Source: Marinilabilia sp. (GTDB lineage Bacteria > Bacteroidota > Bacteroidia > Bacteroidales > Marinilabiliaceae). From it: a DNA stretch of 46,563 bases. Each line of letters starts with the position of its first letter. Position 1 is the stretch's first letter. The notes under the pieces were generated by a model. It did no database searches. It saw only the letters and a list, made by a program, of their open reading frames with translations, and was not told where the DNA came from. Made by a program: the position numbers and the translations under genes. This document shows, in pieces, positions 1-8,877 of this stretch. The DNA is taken from NCBI RefSeq assembly GCF_016278715.1, contig NZ_JADQBH010000165.1:1-46563 (forward strand), given 5' to 3'.

Positions 1-15
1 GTGCTCTTCCGATCT
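1..15 (+). other. Residual Illumina adapter sequence
   Basis: The first 15 bases, GTGCTCTTCCGATCT, are identical to the 3' end of the standard Illumina read-2 adapter. Genomic sequence appears to begin at base 16. The window is therefore a contig end with untrimmed adapter, and the reading frame crossing it codes for artificial residues there. Confidence 0.93.
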
Positions 16-204
16 ATAGAGTGCCGAGTCGGTTTGTGGTTTTGTCAGCTTTAGCTGCAAAATTTGATTGCTCTCATACACCGCCTCTTCGTACAAGGCC
101 TGGTTTATCAGGTATTCGGAAAATTGAATCCTTTCCGGCGCCTTTTGTGCCGAGGCATGAATTGCCGCAAAAAGAATGATGGTAATAAAGATTAAAAACC
201 GCAT
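16..204 (-). CDS. Exported protein, N-terminal fragment, possibly TPR-type (truncated by contig end)
   Basis: Only about the first 63 codons are present. The protein starts with a clear signal peptide (MRFLIFITIILFAAIHASAQ) followed by a helical stretch with Ala/Leu/Tyr spacing (EYLINQALYEEAVYESNQIL) that resembles the start of a tetratricopeptide array; that family call is an inference from a short fragment. The start ATG shares its A with the TGA stop of the upstream YidD-like gene (TGATG at 206-202), so translation is probably coupled. The gene continues beyond the left edge; residues encoded inside bases 1-15 are adapter and should be ignored. Confidence 0.7.
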
Positions 205-716
205 CAATGAAAATGTTCTGAAGGATTATAGGACTTGAACTGGTATTTGGACCATCCATCTGATGAGTGTCTGGTTTCAGGATTGATGGTGAGTGGATGC
301 AGGGATGTTTGTGCTATTCTGTTGCATCTGCTAAGTCGGTCTGAAGTAAGAAAAATACCTTTTATCAGTCCATAATGAGAAATTGCATCTTTGCTGAAAT
401 TGGAACAAGATGGTTCATAGAGGCAATCGGCTGAGAAATGTTTGGAAAGCGAAGTCTGATAAAAATACAAAAGCCCTCCAAAAGTAAGCTTTATGGGATT
501 GATTTTGTCTATCAGAGGGTCCTCTTTTTTTACAAGAAATACCCTTTTTCTGTTTTCTGTCTGGTGAATTTTCAGCAAATCGTCTTGCTCGGAGGAGTTG
601 ATCCGTGTTAAATCGCTTCGGAGGGCATCTTTATTTTGAGAATGGGCACCGAATGCGAATAGAAGAAATAACACCAGAACAATCGAACATTTAGAAATCG
701 ACTTTTTGTGCATCAT
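204..716 (-). CDS. Exported YidD-like (DUF37) protein
   Basis: The middle of this 170-residue protein carries the YidD/DUF37 signature: FYQTSLSKHF, then CLYEPSCSNFSKDAI, then HYGLIKGIFLTSDRLSRCNR. YidD proteins are small and normally cytosolic, lie at the inner membrane and aid YidC-dependent insertion. This one differs by having an N-terminal signal peptide (MMHKKSISK, a hydrophobic run, then AHSQ) and about 50 extra residues before the domain, so it is probably exported. I chose the ATG at 716 because the longer frame puts ten non-hydrophobic residues before the signal peptide; 713 is equally possible. It overlaps the end of the LolA-like gene by about 25 nt and abuts the next gene, so the three form an operon. 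Family membership is secure; the role in the envelope is unknown. Confidence 0.85.
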   Translation of the reverse strand: MMHKKSISKCSIVLVLFLLFAFGAHSQNKDALRSDLTRINSSEQDDLLKIHQTENRKRVFLVKKEDPLIDKINPIKLTFGGLLYFYQTSLSKHFSADCLYEPSCSNFSKDAISHYGLIKGIFLTSDRLSRCNRIAQTSLHPLTINPETRHSSDGWSKYQFKSYNPSEHFH

Positions 717-1431
717 CCGGGATTTTGAAATCAAACAATTTATCATCGGCTTCGAAGCCTGTTTTTATATTGGAAAAAGTGGTACGCCTGATGGTGCTGT
801 CATTTTCAGCAGTATAACTGATTTCTGTTATTTTTTTTGGGAGGAGAAACTGTGGGCCAATATAATAATCATAATAGTAGATTTTTCTTTTCACAGCCCC
901 TTTGTTGTCAAAGTATTGAGCATAGATGGGTGTGAAATTTTCCGCAACCAACTCAACTGTGCTGATAGCTTGCATGCCCGGGGGTGCCTGCCATGTAGTG
1001 ATGATGTAATTGTTTTCGCGCCGTGTATTTATTTGTGTAAAACCTTCATGTCTGAGGCCCATGTCCTGCGTGAGGTTGTTGACAAAGAAATAGAGTAATT
1101 CAGTTTTACTTGAATAGTGGCTGTTTTGCATAAAGGAAACCGTGTTTTTATCAGGAAGATAAATGGTTGTTTCACCTTTTGCATTGATGGTTTTGTAGAA
1201 CTCGGTAGGGGAAAGGTAATGCGTAATTATTTTCCCGGTTTGCCCGTCGTAAAACGAAGAGGCCTCTGCTGTAAACAGACTCCCTTTTTGATAGTTCTGG
1301 TAAAGTGCATCTACGCTCACCTGACCTGTGTAGGTTTGTGCGAAAACGTTGATCGCTGGCATGGAGAGAACAACCAGCAATAGAAAACCTGCTTTTTTAA
1401 AATAATTTCTTTTACCGAAAACAGAATTCAT
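691..1431 (-). CDS. LolA-like outer-membrane lipoprotein carrier protein
   Basis: This is a 246-residue exported protein with a signal peptide ending near NVFAQ. The body has the alternating beta-strand pattern of the LolA/LolB fold, with a short run TAEASSFYDGQTGKI, a strand-turn-strand region rich in Tyr and Thr, and an ending FDFKIPDDAQKVDF typical of outer-membrane lipoprotein-sorting proteins. LolA shuttles lipoproteins across the periplasm; paralogues in Bacteroidota also occur beside lipid or pigment export genes. It is the first gene of a three-gene minus-strand operon and its end overlaps the YidD-like gene. The fold assignment rests on pattern recognition, so it could be another LolA-superfamily member. 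Confidence 0.72.
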   Translation of the reverse strand: MNSVFGKRNYFKKAGFLLLVVLSMPAINVFAQTYTGQVSVDALYQNYQKGSLFTAEASSFYDGQTGKIITHYLSPTEFYKTINAKGETTIYLPDKNTVSFMQNSHYSSKTELLYFFVNNLTQDMGLRHEGFTQINTRRENNYIITTWQAPPGMQAISTVELVAENFTPIYAQYFDNKGAVKRKIYYYDYYIGPQFLLPKKITEISYTAENDSTIRRTTFSNIKTGFEADDKLFDFKIPDDAQKVDF

Positions 1432-1460
1432 AATGTTAAATAGGAAGTTGGAACTACAAA

Positions 1461-1489
1461 AACAGGCCTGTCGGGATGACAGACCTGTT
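1461..1489 (-). terminator. Rho-independent terminator after the TM2-domain gene
   Basis: A 12-bp stem (1461-1472 with 1478-1489, one G-U pair on the minus strand) encloses a 5-nt loop and is followed on the minus strand by TTTTTG. It lies 27 nt past the stop of the TM2-domain gene and just upstream of the LolA-like gene. The plus strand also has a T-run after the stem. Confidence 0.75.
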
Positions 1490-1515
1490 TGTTTTTTGTT
1501 AAAATGGTTTTTGTA

Positions 1516-1926
1516 TTACCACATAAAGAATTTCGGATTATCAACATAAGCGCTGATGTCGTCCCAGTTGACTGCCAAAACAATAAGGTCAATCAAAGGC
1601 ATCAGGCCGAAGATACCACCACAGGTAAGGATGTATCCAATTCCTGTCATGACTTTAGTTCCAAGATAGAAACGGTGAATACCGAAACCTCCCAGGAAGA
1701 AGTCAAGCAAAATGGCAATTAAAGGGTCTTTTCCGCCGCTGGCTGAAGCAACTGCCATGGCAGGAGCAGCTTCTGCTATATCAGCAACCATGCTGAAAGT
1801 TGTAGCTGTAGCTGAGGCAAAAAGATTTTCAATCTGGGCATCGTCAATAGTGTAAGATGCACTTGCGTTTGTAGTAAACGCAGAAATACCCAATACAAGG
1901 GTCAGAACGATTAAAAGTTTCTTCAT
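1516..1926 (-). CDS. TM2 domain-containing membrane protein
   Basis: This is a 136-residue protein. Residues 1-24 look like a signal peptide (MKKLLIVLTLVLGISAFTTN). Residues 67 to about 125 form a TM2 domain: a first membrane helix with LLDFFLGGFGIHRFYLG, a GIGYILTCGGIFGL turn, and a second helix ending in LIDLIVLAV. The G-x-HRFYLG and GG-x-x-G motifs define the family, whose function in bacteria is poorly known. The frame extends upstream, but the ATG at 1926 places the signal peptide at the N-terminus and is the obvious start. It is a single gene with its own terminator downstream. An exported linker of about 40 residues lies between signal and TM2 domain. Confidence 0.88.
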   Translation of the reverse strand: MKKLLIVLTLVLGISAFTTNASASYTIDDAQIENLFASATATTFSMVADIAEAAPAMAVASASGGKDPLIAILLDFFLGGFGIHRFYLGTKVMTGIGYILTCGGIFGLMPLIDLIVLAVNWDDISAYVDNPKFFMW

Positions 1927-2306
1927 AATAAATATGATTTTGATTAAGACTAGTTGCGAAAATAAGTATTTGTTTTTAATTTGAATCCTGCAGTGGTCAA
2001 AAAAGGTTAATTTATAATGGTTATCGGTAACGATTGAGATAGTACATTTTTTGTGCATATACCTTATATGAATAGGCAATAAATAATAATAGACTATTTA
2101 AGGTTAATAATCAGATAGTTGGAAATAGTGTTAAAACATGTTTTTATCTATAAAAATTAGGGGTTGGTGTAAAGATAGGAGCCATTCATCATAAAAAAGG
2201 TGGGTATTCAATGAGTTTGGAAAGCTTTTCAACCGAAATGTTTTATTTTCGATACAATTAATGCAGACAGTTAATGTCTTTTTTTAATCAAACTAACTTA
2301 TTTATT
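1927..2306. other. Divergent intergenic region
   Basis: This is an A/T-rich spacer between the minus-strand TM2 gene and the plus-strand beta-barrel gene. I see no gene. A small inverted repeat, CATATA-CCT-TATATG, lies at 2056-2070, and a TATTTTCG box at 2244-2251 could be a weak -7 element for the barrel gene. Confidence 0.5.
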
Positions 2307-2897
2307 ATGAAAAAAGTTTTGTTTTTTGTAGCTGTGATGTTACTAAGTGTTTCCACAGCATCCATCGCTCAGGCTAAATTTGGATTAAAAGCCGGTGTAA
2401 ACATAGCGAATGCTACCGGTGATGATGTTGAGGATGCCGATTCAAGATTAGCTCCATTTTTTGGTGCCTTTGTTAATCTCGGGCTTGGAGAAAAGTTAGC
2501 GTTTCAGCCTGAGTTATTGTACTCTATGAAAGGAATAAAAAACACTTCTTCAATCATGGGGGTAGATTTTGACCAGACGACTAAACTTAACTATCTTGAT
2601 ATTCCTTTGATGTTAAAGTATAACATTGCCGGAGGACTTAATTTGCAGGCAGGTCCTCAAGTGAGTTTGTTGCTGTCAGCTGAGAATGAATATGAAGGTG
2701 GCGGTGAGTCAGAAACTGAGGATATTAAAGAGTATTTGAAAGGTTCTGACTTTGGATTTAATGTTGGTGCGGGATACGATTTTGGACCGCTTGGGGTGGA
2801 TGTACGATATAATATAGGGCTTTCAAATATTTCTGACGAAGAAGATGGCGATATTAAAAACAGTGTAATTCAGGTTGGATTAAGCTATTCGTTCTAA
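2307..2897 (+). CDS. Outer-membrane beta-barrel protein (PorT/OmpA-like)
   Basis: This 196-residue protein has a signal peptide ending at SIAQA, then AKFGLKAGVNIAN, the usual opening strand of the Bacteroidota outer membrane beta-barrel family. Further amphipathic strands follow (FQPELLYSMKGIK, NYLDIPLMLKYNI, LNLQAGPQVSLLLS, FGFNVGAGYDF), and it ends in an aromatic residue (VGLSYSF), as is typical of barrels recognised by BAM. I moved the start to the ATG at 2307 because the upstream 11 residues precede the charged start of the signal peptide. A terminator follows 28 nt after the stop. Substrate or function cannot be inferred. Confidence 0.88.
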   Translation: MKKVLFFVAVMLLSVSTASIAQAKFGLKAGVNIANATGDDVEDADSRLAPFFGAFVNLGLGEKLAFQPELLYSMKGIKNTSSIMGVDFDQTTKLNYLDIPLMLKYNIAGGLNLQAGPQVSLLLSAENEYEGGGESETEDIKEYLKGSDFGFNVGAGYDFGPLGVDVRYNIGLSNISDEEDGDIKNSVIQVGLSYSF

Positions 2898-2924
2898 TAT
2901 TTGAGAAGTAATTAGAATTTAAGA

Positions 2925-2959
2925 AAGTCACTTCCGGATAATAAGGAGGTGACTTTTTT
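2925..2959. terminator. Bidirectional terminator between the barrel gene and rnhB
   Basis: An 11-bp stem with one G-U pair (2925-2935 with 2945-2955) surrounds a 9-nt loop. The plus strand continues with TTTTTTG and the minus strand with TTTCTT. It sits between two convergent genes and can serve both. Confidence 0.85.
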
Positions 2960-2994
2960 GTTTCTAACCAATTCCGGAAAATAGAAACCGGAAT

Positions 2995-3648
2995 TTACTC
3001 CCACTGAATACTGGTTTGTTTCTCTGTCAACTTAAAAGATAGTCGGTGAACCGACGTTACTCCATGAGTCTCGATTCCTGAACGATGTGCTTTTGTGGGG
3101 TAGCCTTTGTTTTTGTTCCAGTCATAAAAAGGATACCTCTCATGTTGGCCCAGCATATACTCATCTCTGTGTGTCTTGGCTAAAATACTGGCAGCTGCAA
3201 TGCATCGATAAATGCTGTCGCCCTTTACAATGCACCGGTGGGGGATTTCTTTGTAAGTGTGAAACCGGTTGCCATCGATTAGCAACGACACCGGTGTTGG
3301 GGTTAACTGCTTAATGGCAAGGTGCATGGCTCTTATGGAAGCGTTCAGAATATTAATGCGGTCAATTTCTTCATTGTGAACCATAGCAACCGCCCAGGCG
3401 AGGGCTTCATCTTCAATTATCTGCCTTAGTAAATCGCGTTTTTTCTCAGAAATTTGTTTGGAGTCGTTCAGTAGCGGGTGATTAAAACCTTCGGGCAGAA
3501 TAACGGCAGCAGCTGCTACCGGGCCTGCCAGACATCCACGGCCTGCCTCATCGCAACCGGCGACTAAAGGCCCGTCGGCAGGCAGCAATTCTCCCCTGAC
3601 GGTTGGTAGTTTTTCTTTTATGGTCGCTTTTTGTTTTCTGCCAGGCAT
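2995..3648 (-). CDS. rnhB: Ribonuclease HII
   Basis: This 217-residue enzyme removes RNA from RNA-DNA hybrids and nicks at single ribonucleotides in DNA. The catalytic motif GCDEAGRG supplies Asp33 and Glu34, LLIDGN supplies Asp125, and KTHRDEYM supplies Asp162, giving the DEDD metal site. The downstream [13 protein letters not shown] and [11 protein letters not shown] blocks are also typical. Length is normal for the family, with a short basic N-terminal extension ([13 protein letters not shown]). It lies 47 nt downstream of the M28-family lipoprotein gene on the same strand, so they may be cotranscribed. Identification is secure. Confidence 0.97.
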   Translation of the reverse strand: MPGRKQKATIKEKLPTVRGELLPADGPLVAGCDEAGRGCLAGPVAAAAVILPEGFNHPLLNDSKQISEKKRDLLRQIIEDEALAWAVAMVHNEEIDRINILNASIRAMHLAIKQLTPTPVSLLIDGNRFHTYKEIPHRCIVKGDSIYRCIAAASILAKTHRDEYMLGQHERYPFYDWNKNKGYPTKAHRSGIETHGVTSVHRLSFKLTEKQTSIQWE

Positions 3649-3695
3649 TCTCTTCTTCCTTTTTTTCCGGGGGCCCTCCTCCCATTTTTGGAGAG

Positions 3696-4718
3696 TTAGA
3701 GGGGGCCGTAAATAACCTCCATTACCGTTTGGCCCACTGCTTTCAGTGTGTTGCGGTCAATATTCTCCATCGTATCGTCATGTGTGTGCCAGTAACTACC
3801 GAATGAGGTTTTGGTAGAGGGATCGTACTGAATAATATCTACGGCAGGTATGCCCGTATGTTTATTTACATAAACGTGGTCGTCGGTAATGTATCCGCCT
3901 TTCCGGAAAATGAAATAACTGCCGTACCCCAGTGCTGCAGCTGTATCCCAAATATGGTTGACCAGCTTCGGAGCAAATCTCAGAGAAGCCTGTTCCTGAT
4001 AGAAACGGGCATTTTTGGCTCCTACCATATCCAGCAAGATGCCATATTGGGCATAATAATTCTTTTTGTGCGGATTTTTTCCCCAATACTGGCTGCCCAA
4101 ACACCATGTATCTTGTTTGTATTCCACATTGAGGTGATCGGGTGTGCCGTAATCTTCCGCATCGAAAAAGATGATGTCGATGCCCGGATGTGTAGGATTA
4201 TCCTGAAGGTGCCGGGCAATCTCCATTAAAACGCCCACACCGCTGGCTCCGTCATTGGCTCCGTCGATGGGCTGATTGCGTTTGGCCGGGTCGGGGTCAT
4301 AGTCGGCAAAAGGACGTGTGTCCCAATGGGCAAAAAGCAGAATGCGGTTGTTTTTTTCGGGCTGAAACTGCGCAATGATGTTTTTGATGTTTAAGATGCT
4401 GTTGTCGAAAGCGGTGACTTTGCCTTTCTGAATAATGACATCGGCCCCCATACTCTCCATTTTTGCGGCCAGCCAGTTTGCTGTTGCTTCGTGCTCAGGT
4501 GTGTTGGGAACCCGTGGCCCAAAATCAACCTGTTTTTGAATATAACTGAAGGCTGAGTCGGCATTGAAGGCTGGTGTCTGAAGTTTCGGCCGGGCTATAT
4601 CTTCTTTCTCTGATGATTTCTTTGAGCCGGTGCTGTTGCATCCTGATCCAAGGGAAATCAAAGCAACCACTGATAATACCAATGGAATGTTAATAAATTG
4701 AGTGATTTGCTTTTGCAT
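3696..4718 (-). CDS. M28-family metallohydrolase lipoprotein, glutaminyl-peptide cyclotransferase-like
   Basis: This 340-residue protein begins with a lipoprotein signal; the lipobox is SLGSGC, so it should be anchored at the inner or outer membrane. The M28 zinc ligands can be followed in order: [29 protein letters not shown] and a final HTHDDT. The spacing and the W-rich segment [13 protein letters not shown] match the glutaminyl cyclase branch, which forms N-terminal pyroglutamate, a modification common on exported Bacteroidota proteins. An aminopeptidase role cannot be excluded. It lies between cysS and rnhB, all on the minus strand, with 188 nt separating it from cysS. Confidence 0.88.
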   Translation of the reverse strand: MQKQITQFINIPLVLSVVALISLGSGCNSTGSKKSSEKEDIARPKLQTPAFNADSAFSYIQKQVDFGPRVPNTPEHEATANWLAAKMESMGADVIIQKGKVTAFDNSILNIKNIIAQFQPEKNNRILLFAHWDTRPFADYDPDPAKRNQPIDGANDGASGVGVLMEIARHLQDNPTHPGIDIIFFDAEDYGTPDHLNVEYKQDTWCLGSQYWGKNPHKKNYYAQYGILLDMVGAKNARFYQEQASLRFAPKLVNHIWDTAAALGYGSYFIFRKGGYITDDHVYVNKHTGIPAVDIIQYDPSTKTSFGSYWHTHDDTMENIDRNTLKAVGQTVMEVIYGPL

Positions 4719-4771
4719 TTAATTCAATTTTTATTGGAATGTTTTGCCTTTTTAGATGAATAATCTATTTT

Positions 4772-4796
4772 CCCCGGGCGTTGTCCGGGGCTTTTT
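4772..4796 (+). terminator. GC-rich hairpin with T-run, oriented opposite to the flanking genes
   Basis: CCCCGG at 4772-4777 pairs with CCGGGG at 4785-4790, and CTTTTTC follows on the plus strand. It resembles an intrinsic terminator read on the plus strand, but both neighbours are on the minus strand. On the minus strand the hairpin is followed by AAAA. It may block antisense transcripts or help end cysS. Confidence 0.5.
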
Positions 4797-4906
4797 CTCT
4801 ACAGACTTTCAGCCTGTTTGAAATCGTTCAAAGTAGATCAAACCTCGATCCTCTAACCTCCAATGTCTAACCTTCTTCCAAAGTCTCTTTTGGGCACCCC
4901 GAGTCT

Positions 4907-6379
4907 TTATTTCACTTCCCAATCAGCTCCGTCTTTTCCGTCACGCACTTCAATGCCCAGGTTTTTCAGGCCGTCACGAATGCGGTCGGAGGTGTCAAAG
5001 TCTTTGGCTTTTTTGGCTTGCTGACGCACATTGAGGAGGAGTTCCATTACGCCGTTTAGCACCTGAGAATCTCCTGCATCCGCTGTTGTTTCCTGAGATA
5101 GTCCCATAATTTCTTCTGCAAACAAATGCATCAGTTGGCGGAATTTTTCCAAATCCTCTAGGGTAAAAGACTCTTTTCCGGCCAGGGCACTGTTGATGGC
5201 TTTTACACCTTCGAAGAGATGCGCTATCAGGATGGGGCTGTTCATATCATCATTGAGGGCACCGTAGCACTTTTCTCTGAACTGATTCAGATTGAAAGTG
5301 GTTTTGTCGCCCGCTTTGATTTTATCCATTTGCCGAAGGGCTTCCATCAGGCGTTCCATCCCTTTCTCAGCAGCCTGCAGTGCTTCGTTGGAGAAGTCCA
5401 CCGTGCTGCGGTAATGAGCCTGCAGAATGAAGAAGCGAATGGTCATTGGCGACCATGCTTTGTCGAGCAGCTTATGGTTGCCTGTAAAGAACTCCTCCAG
5501 GGTAATAAAATTGCCCAACGATTTGCCCATCTTCTGTCCGTTGATGGTAATCATGTTGTTGTGCATCCAGTAGCGCGCAGGAGTTTTTCCGTTGGCCGCG
5601 ACCGATTGTGCAATTTCACATTCATGATGGGGGAACAGCAGATCCATGCCTCCTCCGTGGATGTCGAACTGTTCGCCCAGGTATCTGGCACTCATGGCCG
5701 AGCACTCAAGGTGCCATCCGGGGAATCCGTCGCTATAGGGCGATGGCCAGCGCATGATGTGTGTCGGTGTGGCTTTTTTCCAGAGGGCAAAGTCGAAGCT
5801 GTTGCGTTTCTCTGATTGCCCTTCCAGTTCGCGGGTGGTGCTTAGCAAATCTTCCAGCACACGACCCGACAGGACTCCGTACTTGTGGTCTTTGTCGTAT
5901 TTCTGAACATCGAAATAGACGGATCCGTTTTTCTCGTAGGCATACCCTTTGTCAAGAATTTCCCTGACAATTTCCAGTTGCTCAATAATATGGCCGGATG
6001 CCCGTGGTTCAATGCTGGGCGGTTTTACATTGAGAGCCTCCATGAATTTGTGGTAACGATCGGTGTAGTACTGCACCACTTCCATGGGCTCAACCTCTTC
6101 CAGACGCGCTTTCTGAGCGATTTTGTCCTCGCCTTCGTCGGCATCGTTTTCCAGATGGCCTACATCGGTGATGTTGCGTACGTAGCGCACTTTATATCCC
6201 AAATGTGACAGGTAACGGAACAGAATGTCAAAAGTGATGGCTGGTCGGGCGTGTCCCAGGTGCGGGTCGCCATAAACGGTGGGGCCACAGACGTAAAGTC
6301 CTACATGCGGCGGTTTTATGGGGTTGAATGATTCTTTTTTTCGCGAAAGCGTATTGTAAAGCGTCAGATTGTTTTCCAT
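4907..6379 (-). CDS. cysS: Cysteinyl-tRNA synthetase
   Basis: This 490-residue class I aminoacyl-tRNA synthetase charges tRNA-Cys. The HIGH-type motif is in [16 protein letters not shown] and the KMSKS-type motif is KMGKSLGNF. Zinc-site residues are visible in [14 protein letters not shown] and HHECE. The C-terminal DALR-type helical region ([19 protein letters not shown]) and the anticodon-binding tail ([20 protein letters not shown]) are present. Length is normal. The ATG at 6379 is directly before the conserved [12 protein letters not shown] start, so the start is well supported. It follows the MORN-repeat gene by 79 nt on the same strand. Confidence 0.98.
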   Translation of the reverse strand: MENNLTLYNTLSRKKESFNPIKPPHVGLYVCGPTVYGDPHLGHARPAITFDILFRYLSHLGYKVRYVRNITDVGHLENDADEGEDKIAQKARLEEVEPMEVVQYYTDRYHKFMEALNVKPPSIEPRASGHIIEQLEIVREILDKGYAYEKNGSVYFDVQKYDKDHKYGVLSGRVLEDLLSTTRELEGQSEKRNSFDFALWKKATPTHIMRWPSPYSDGFPGWHLECSAMSARYLGEQFDIHGGGMDLLFPHHECEIAQSVAANGKTPARYWMHNNMITINGQKMGKSLGNFITLEEFFTGNHKLLDKAWSPMTIRFFILQAHYRSTVDFSNEALQAAEKGMERLMEALRQMDKIKAGDKTTFNLNQFREKCYGALNDDMNSPILIAHLFEGVKAINSALAGKESFTLEDLEKFRQLMHLFAEEIMGLSQETTADAGDSQVLNGVMELLLNVRQQAKKAKDFDTSDRIRDGLKNLGIEVRDGKDGADWEVK

Positions 6380-6458
6380 GATAGTCGTCTGCTTGTTAAG
6401 CGTTAATTTCAGACGGCTAAGTTAAGAAAAATATCAGGAGTGTTGGGAGTGTACCTGG

Positions 6459-7238
6459 TTACTTCACATATTTCCCGTTTTCCACAATTCTGACCTCAAT
6501 GAGGCTGTCCTGTTGGCTGTAGATATAATGTTTCCCGTCCTGGAGGATACCGTCCCTGAAATAGCCTTCCTTGATGGTGAGTCCGTCGATCGACTGAAGT
6601 GTGTAGTGTCCTGTGCCGTAGAATGGCAGTATTTTTCGGTCAGGATCTTCATCGGTATTTTCGGGGCGGGAGGTTACGACGGTACTTTTGCTGAATCCCT
6701 CTTCTGAGTATTCGCGCTTCTCAAGTAGTTGGCCCCGGTTGTTAAAAACAGAAACCTCACCATTTGCCTGTCCGTTTTTCCACTCGCCTGAATATTGCAC
6801 TTCTCCGTTGGCATGGAAATACTTCTGTTCTCCGGTTCGTTTCCCGGCATCATTGTAGTTCCATTCATAGAATTTTTGTCCGTTGGCATGGTATAAGGTG
6901 TATTTTCCTTTCCAGTGGTCAATGTCCCAATAACCTTCTTCCCATAGTTGTCCGTCGCGATAGAAAAACTTTGCGGGGCCTTTGGCCATCCCGTTTTCGT
7001 AAGTGATTTCATGTTTCAGGGCGCCGCTTTTGTAAAACGATTTCCAAAGGCCGGTGCGTTGGCCATCAGCGTAAATACCCGATTCCTTTAGTTCGCCACT
7101 ATCGTAATATGTTTCCCATTGACCGGTTCGCTGATTATTTTCATCTGTTTGGTTGGGCGCAGTCTTTACTCCCTGGCTTCCGACTGTTGATGGAAGTGAG
7201 AATATCAGGAATAATATAATAAAGATGGTGTGCTTCAT
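6459..7238 (-). CDS. Exported MORN-repeat protein (YwqK family)
   Basis: This 259-residue protein has a signal peptide (MKHTIFIILFLIFSLPSTV) followed by about six 23-24-residue MORN_2-type repeats, each with the pattern TG-x-W-x-x-Y-Y-x-x-G-x-L-x-x. Examples are TGQWETYYDSGELKESG, TGLWKSFYKSGALKHE and TGEQKYFHANGEVQYSG. Database pipelines often call such proteins YwqK-type antitoxins, but nothing here supports a toxin-antitoxin role: no toxin gene is adjacent and the protein is exported. The C-terminal part (residues about 190-259) departs from the repeat. It lies upstream of cysS in the same direction. Confidence 0.85.
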   Translation of the reverse strand: MKHTIFIILFLIFSLPSTVGSQGVKTAPNQTDENNQRTGQWETYYDSGELKESGIYADGQRTGLWKSFYKSGALKHEITYENGMAKGPAKFFYRDGQLWEEGYWDIDHWKGKYTLYHANGQKFYEWNYNDAGKRTGEQKYFHANGEVQYSGEWKNGQANGEVSVFNNRGQLLEKREYSEEGFSKSTVVTSRPENTDEDPDRKILPFYGTGHYTLQSIDGLTIKEGYFRDGILQDGKHYIYSQQDSLIEVRIVENGKYVK

Positions 7239-7550
7239 TTTCTAAATGATAAGCTTGTTGGAAATCAGTTATGATAAGGTATCTCGTTGTTCTTGTTTTA
7301 TCGTAAAATCGGGACAAAAGGTTTCAAAAAACCAGAAATTTGCTGAGCTGCATATCGTTTGGAAATGAGAAAAAGAAAAAATATTGAAGTATTTAACCTT
7401 TTCTTACAAAGACTTTCTGCTTTGAATGTCGAATCTGACAGAATAAGCAAAAACCCTTTCCCGCTTTTTGGTAGACAATAAGTTTTCGCCTTGATGATTT
7501 TTCGAATGATCCTCTCTTCTATTGTGTCAGAACGGGAAAACGTTTGAATT
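7239..7550. other. Divergent intergenic region
   Basis: This A/T-rich stretch separates the minus-strand MORN-repeat gene and the plus-strand barrel gene. No ORF, hairpin or clear promoter box stands out. It should hold promoters for both directions. Confidence 0.4.
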
Positions 7551-8813
7551 ATGAAAACAATAACACGCTTAATGACTATTTTTTTGATGACCCTTACTGG
7601 CTTTCTTGCCTCATTTTCAGTCAGGGGACAGGTAAATGCTGAAGTGGAATACCGACCGCGCTTTGAATGGAGAGCCGGTTACGGGGAGTTGCTGTCAAGC
7701 AGTGCTTCTCCATCCTTTATTGCTTTACAGCGATTGCGGATGTCTGTCAGCTATCAGACCGATGGGTTGAAGTTGAAGTTTGCTCCTCAGGATGTGAGAG
7801 TTTGGGGAGACGAGCAGCTCTCCAGTTCGACCGGTGTTTTTGGAGACGAGGCATCTTTTGATTTATTTGAAGGTTATGCCGAATTGAGGTTGTGGGAAAA
7901 CAGTTGGATTTCCGTGGGGCGTCAGCAACTTTCCTACGATAATCAACGATTGCTGTCAGGACGGAACTGGAATCAGCACGGACTGGCTTACGATGCTGTT
8001 GTGTTTAAAACCATAGCCGGTGCCTGGGCTATACATGCCGGTGCTTCCTGGAACTCCTTAAAAGCTACTGCATCGGAGAGTTTTTATCTTTCTGACAGAA
8101 TAAAGTCTTTGAATTTTTTATGGTTAAAAAAGAGTTTTGGGGAAACTTTTGATGTTTCATTTAGCCACATTGCTTCCGGGGTGACTGAAACCGATACAAC
8201 CAATACCATGCATTTTAAACAGACATCAGGAGTATATGCGACCTATAATGTGGGTTCTTTCTCGATGAAGGGAAATTTTTATTTTCAGTATGGAAAGAAC
8301 CAGGTTGGAACCGAAGTCAGCGCTTTTTTGGTGGATGCAGATGCCTCTTTGAGTCTGGGACGATATAAGCCTGGCGTGGGTTTTAGTTACCTGTCCGGAA
8401 ATGATGAGGCAGATTCCACCACCGAAAATTTGTTTGATGCATTGTATGGAGCCCGACACCGATTTTTTGGACACATGGATTATTTCCGGAATATGACTTC
8501 ACATACCGGTGGTGGTGGATTGTCTGATTGGTACGGATATCTGGGATACAAAGTGTCGGACAATATTTCGCTGAAAAACACGACTCATTTTTTTAGTCTT
8601 GCGCAAACCAATTCAAATACTCCGGATGGTAAAGCACTAGGAATGGAAAATGAAGTGGAACTAAAATTTAAATTTAATGGATGGGGAGCATTGAAGGCAG
8701 GATGGCTTTTTTATCTTCCCACCGACTCTTTTCGCCAGCTGCAAGGTGTTGTTCAGGAGCGCTTTCCCAACTTTGCTTTTGTGGAGTTGACCATTACACC
8801 CACTCTTTTTTGA
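7551..8813 (+). CDS. Alginate-export-type outer-membrane beta-barrel protein
   Basis: This 420-residue exported protein has a signal peptide ending near SVRGQ. The mature N-terminus (VEYRPRFEWRAGYGELL) followed by LRMSVSYQTDGLKLKFAPQDVRVWGD matches the start of the AlgE/alginate_exp barrel family. FDLFEGYAELRLWENSWISVGRQQLSYDNQRLLSGRNWN contains the family's conserved GRQxLxYDxxR block. Many short amphipathic strands follow, ending in ELTITPTLF with a terminal Phe. Despite the family name, most members in Bacteroidota are of unknown substrate, and no polysaccharide synthesis genes are nearby. The two kinase genes begin 64 nt downstream, so a functional link is possible but unproven. Confidence 0.82.
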   Translation: MKTITRLMTIFLMTLTGFLASFSVRGQVNAEVEYRPRFEWRAGYGELLSSSASPSFIALQRLRMSVSYQTDGLKLKFAPQDVRVWGDEQLSSSTGVFGDEASFDLFEGYAELRLWENSWISVGRQQLSYDNQRLLSGRNWNQHGLAYDAVVFKTIAGAWAIHAGASWNSLKATASESFYLSDRIKSLNFLWLKKSFGETFDVSFSHIASGVTETDTTNTMHFKQTSGVYATYNVGSFSMKGNFYFQYGKNQVGTEVSAFLVDADASLSLGRYKPGVGFSYLSGNDEADSTTENLFDALYGARHRFFGHMDYFRNMTSHTGGGGLSDWYGYLGYKVSDNISLKNTTHFFSLAQTNSNTPDGKALGMENEVELKFKFNGWGALKAGWLFYLPTDSFRQLQGVVQERFPNFAFVELTITPTLF

Positions 8814-8877
8814 ATCTTGTGAACGAATTTTCTCGTATAGATGTTAGGTTAATATAAAAAACTTAATAAAACACGAT

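Noticed and set aside
6459-7238. Toxin-antitoxin role for the YwqK-like gene
   Set aside because: The protein is exported, no toxin gene is adjacent, and the label comes only from database naming of MORN-repeat proteins.
7551-8813. Alginate export pathway
   Set aside because: No alginate synthesis or modification genes lie nearby; the family name does not show the substrate.
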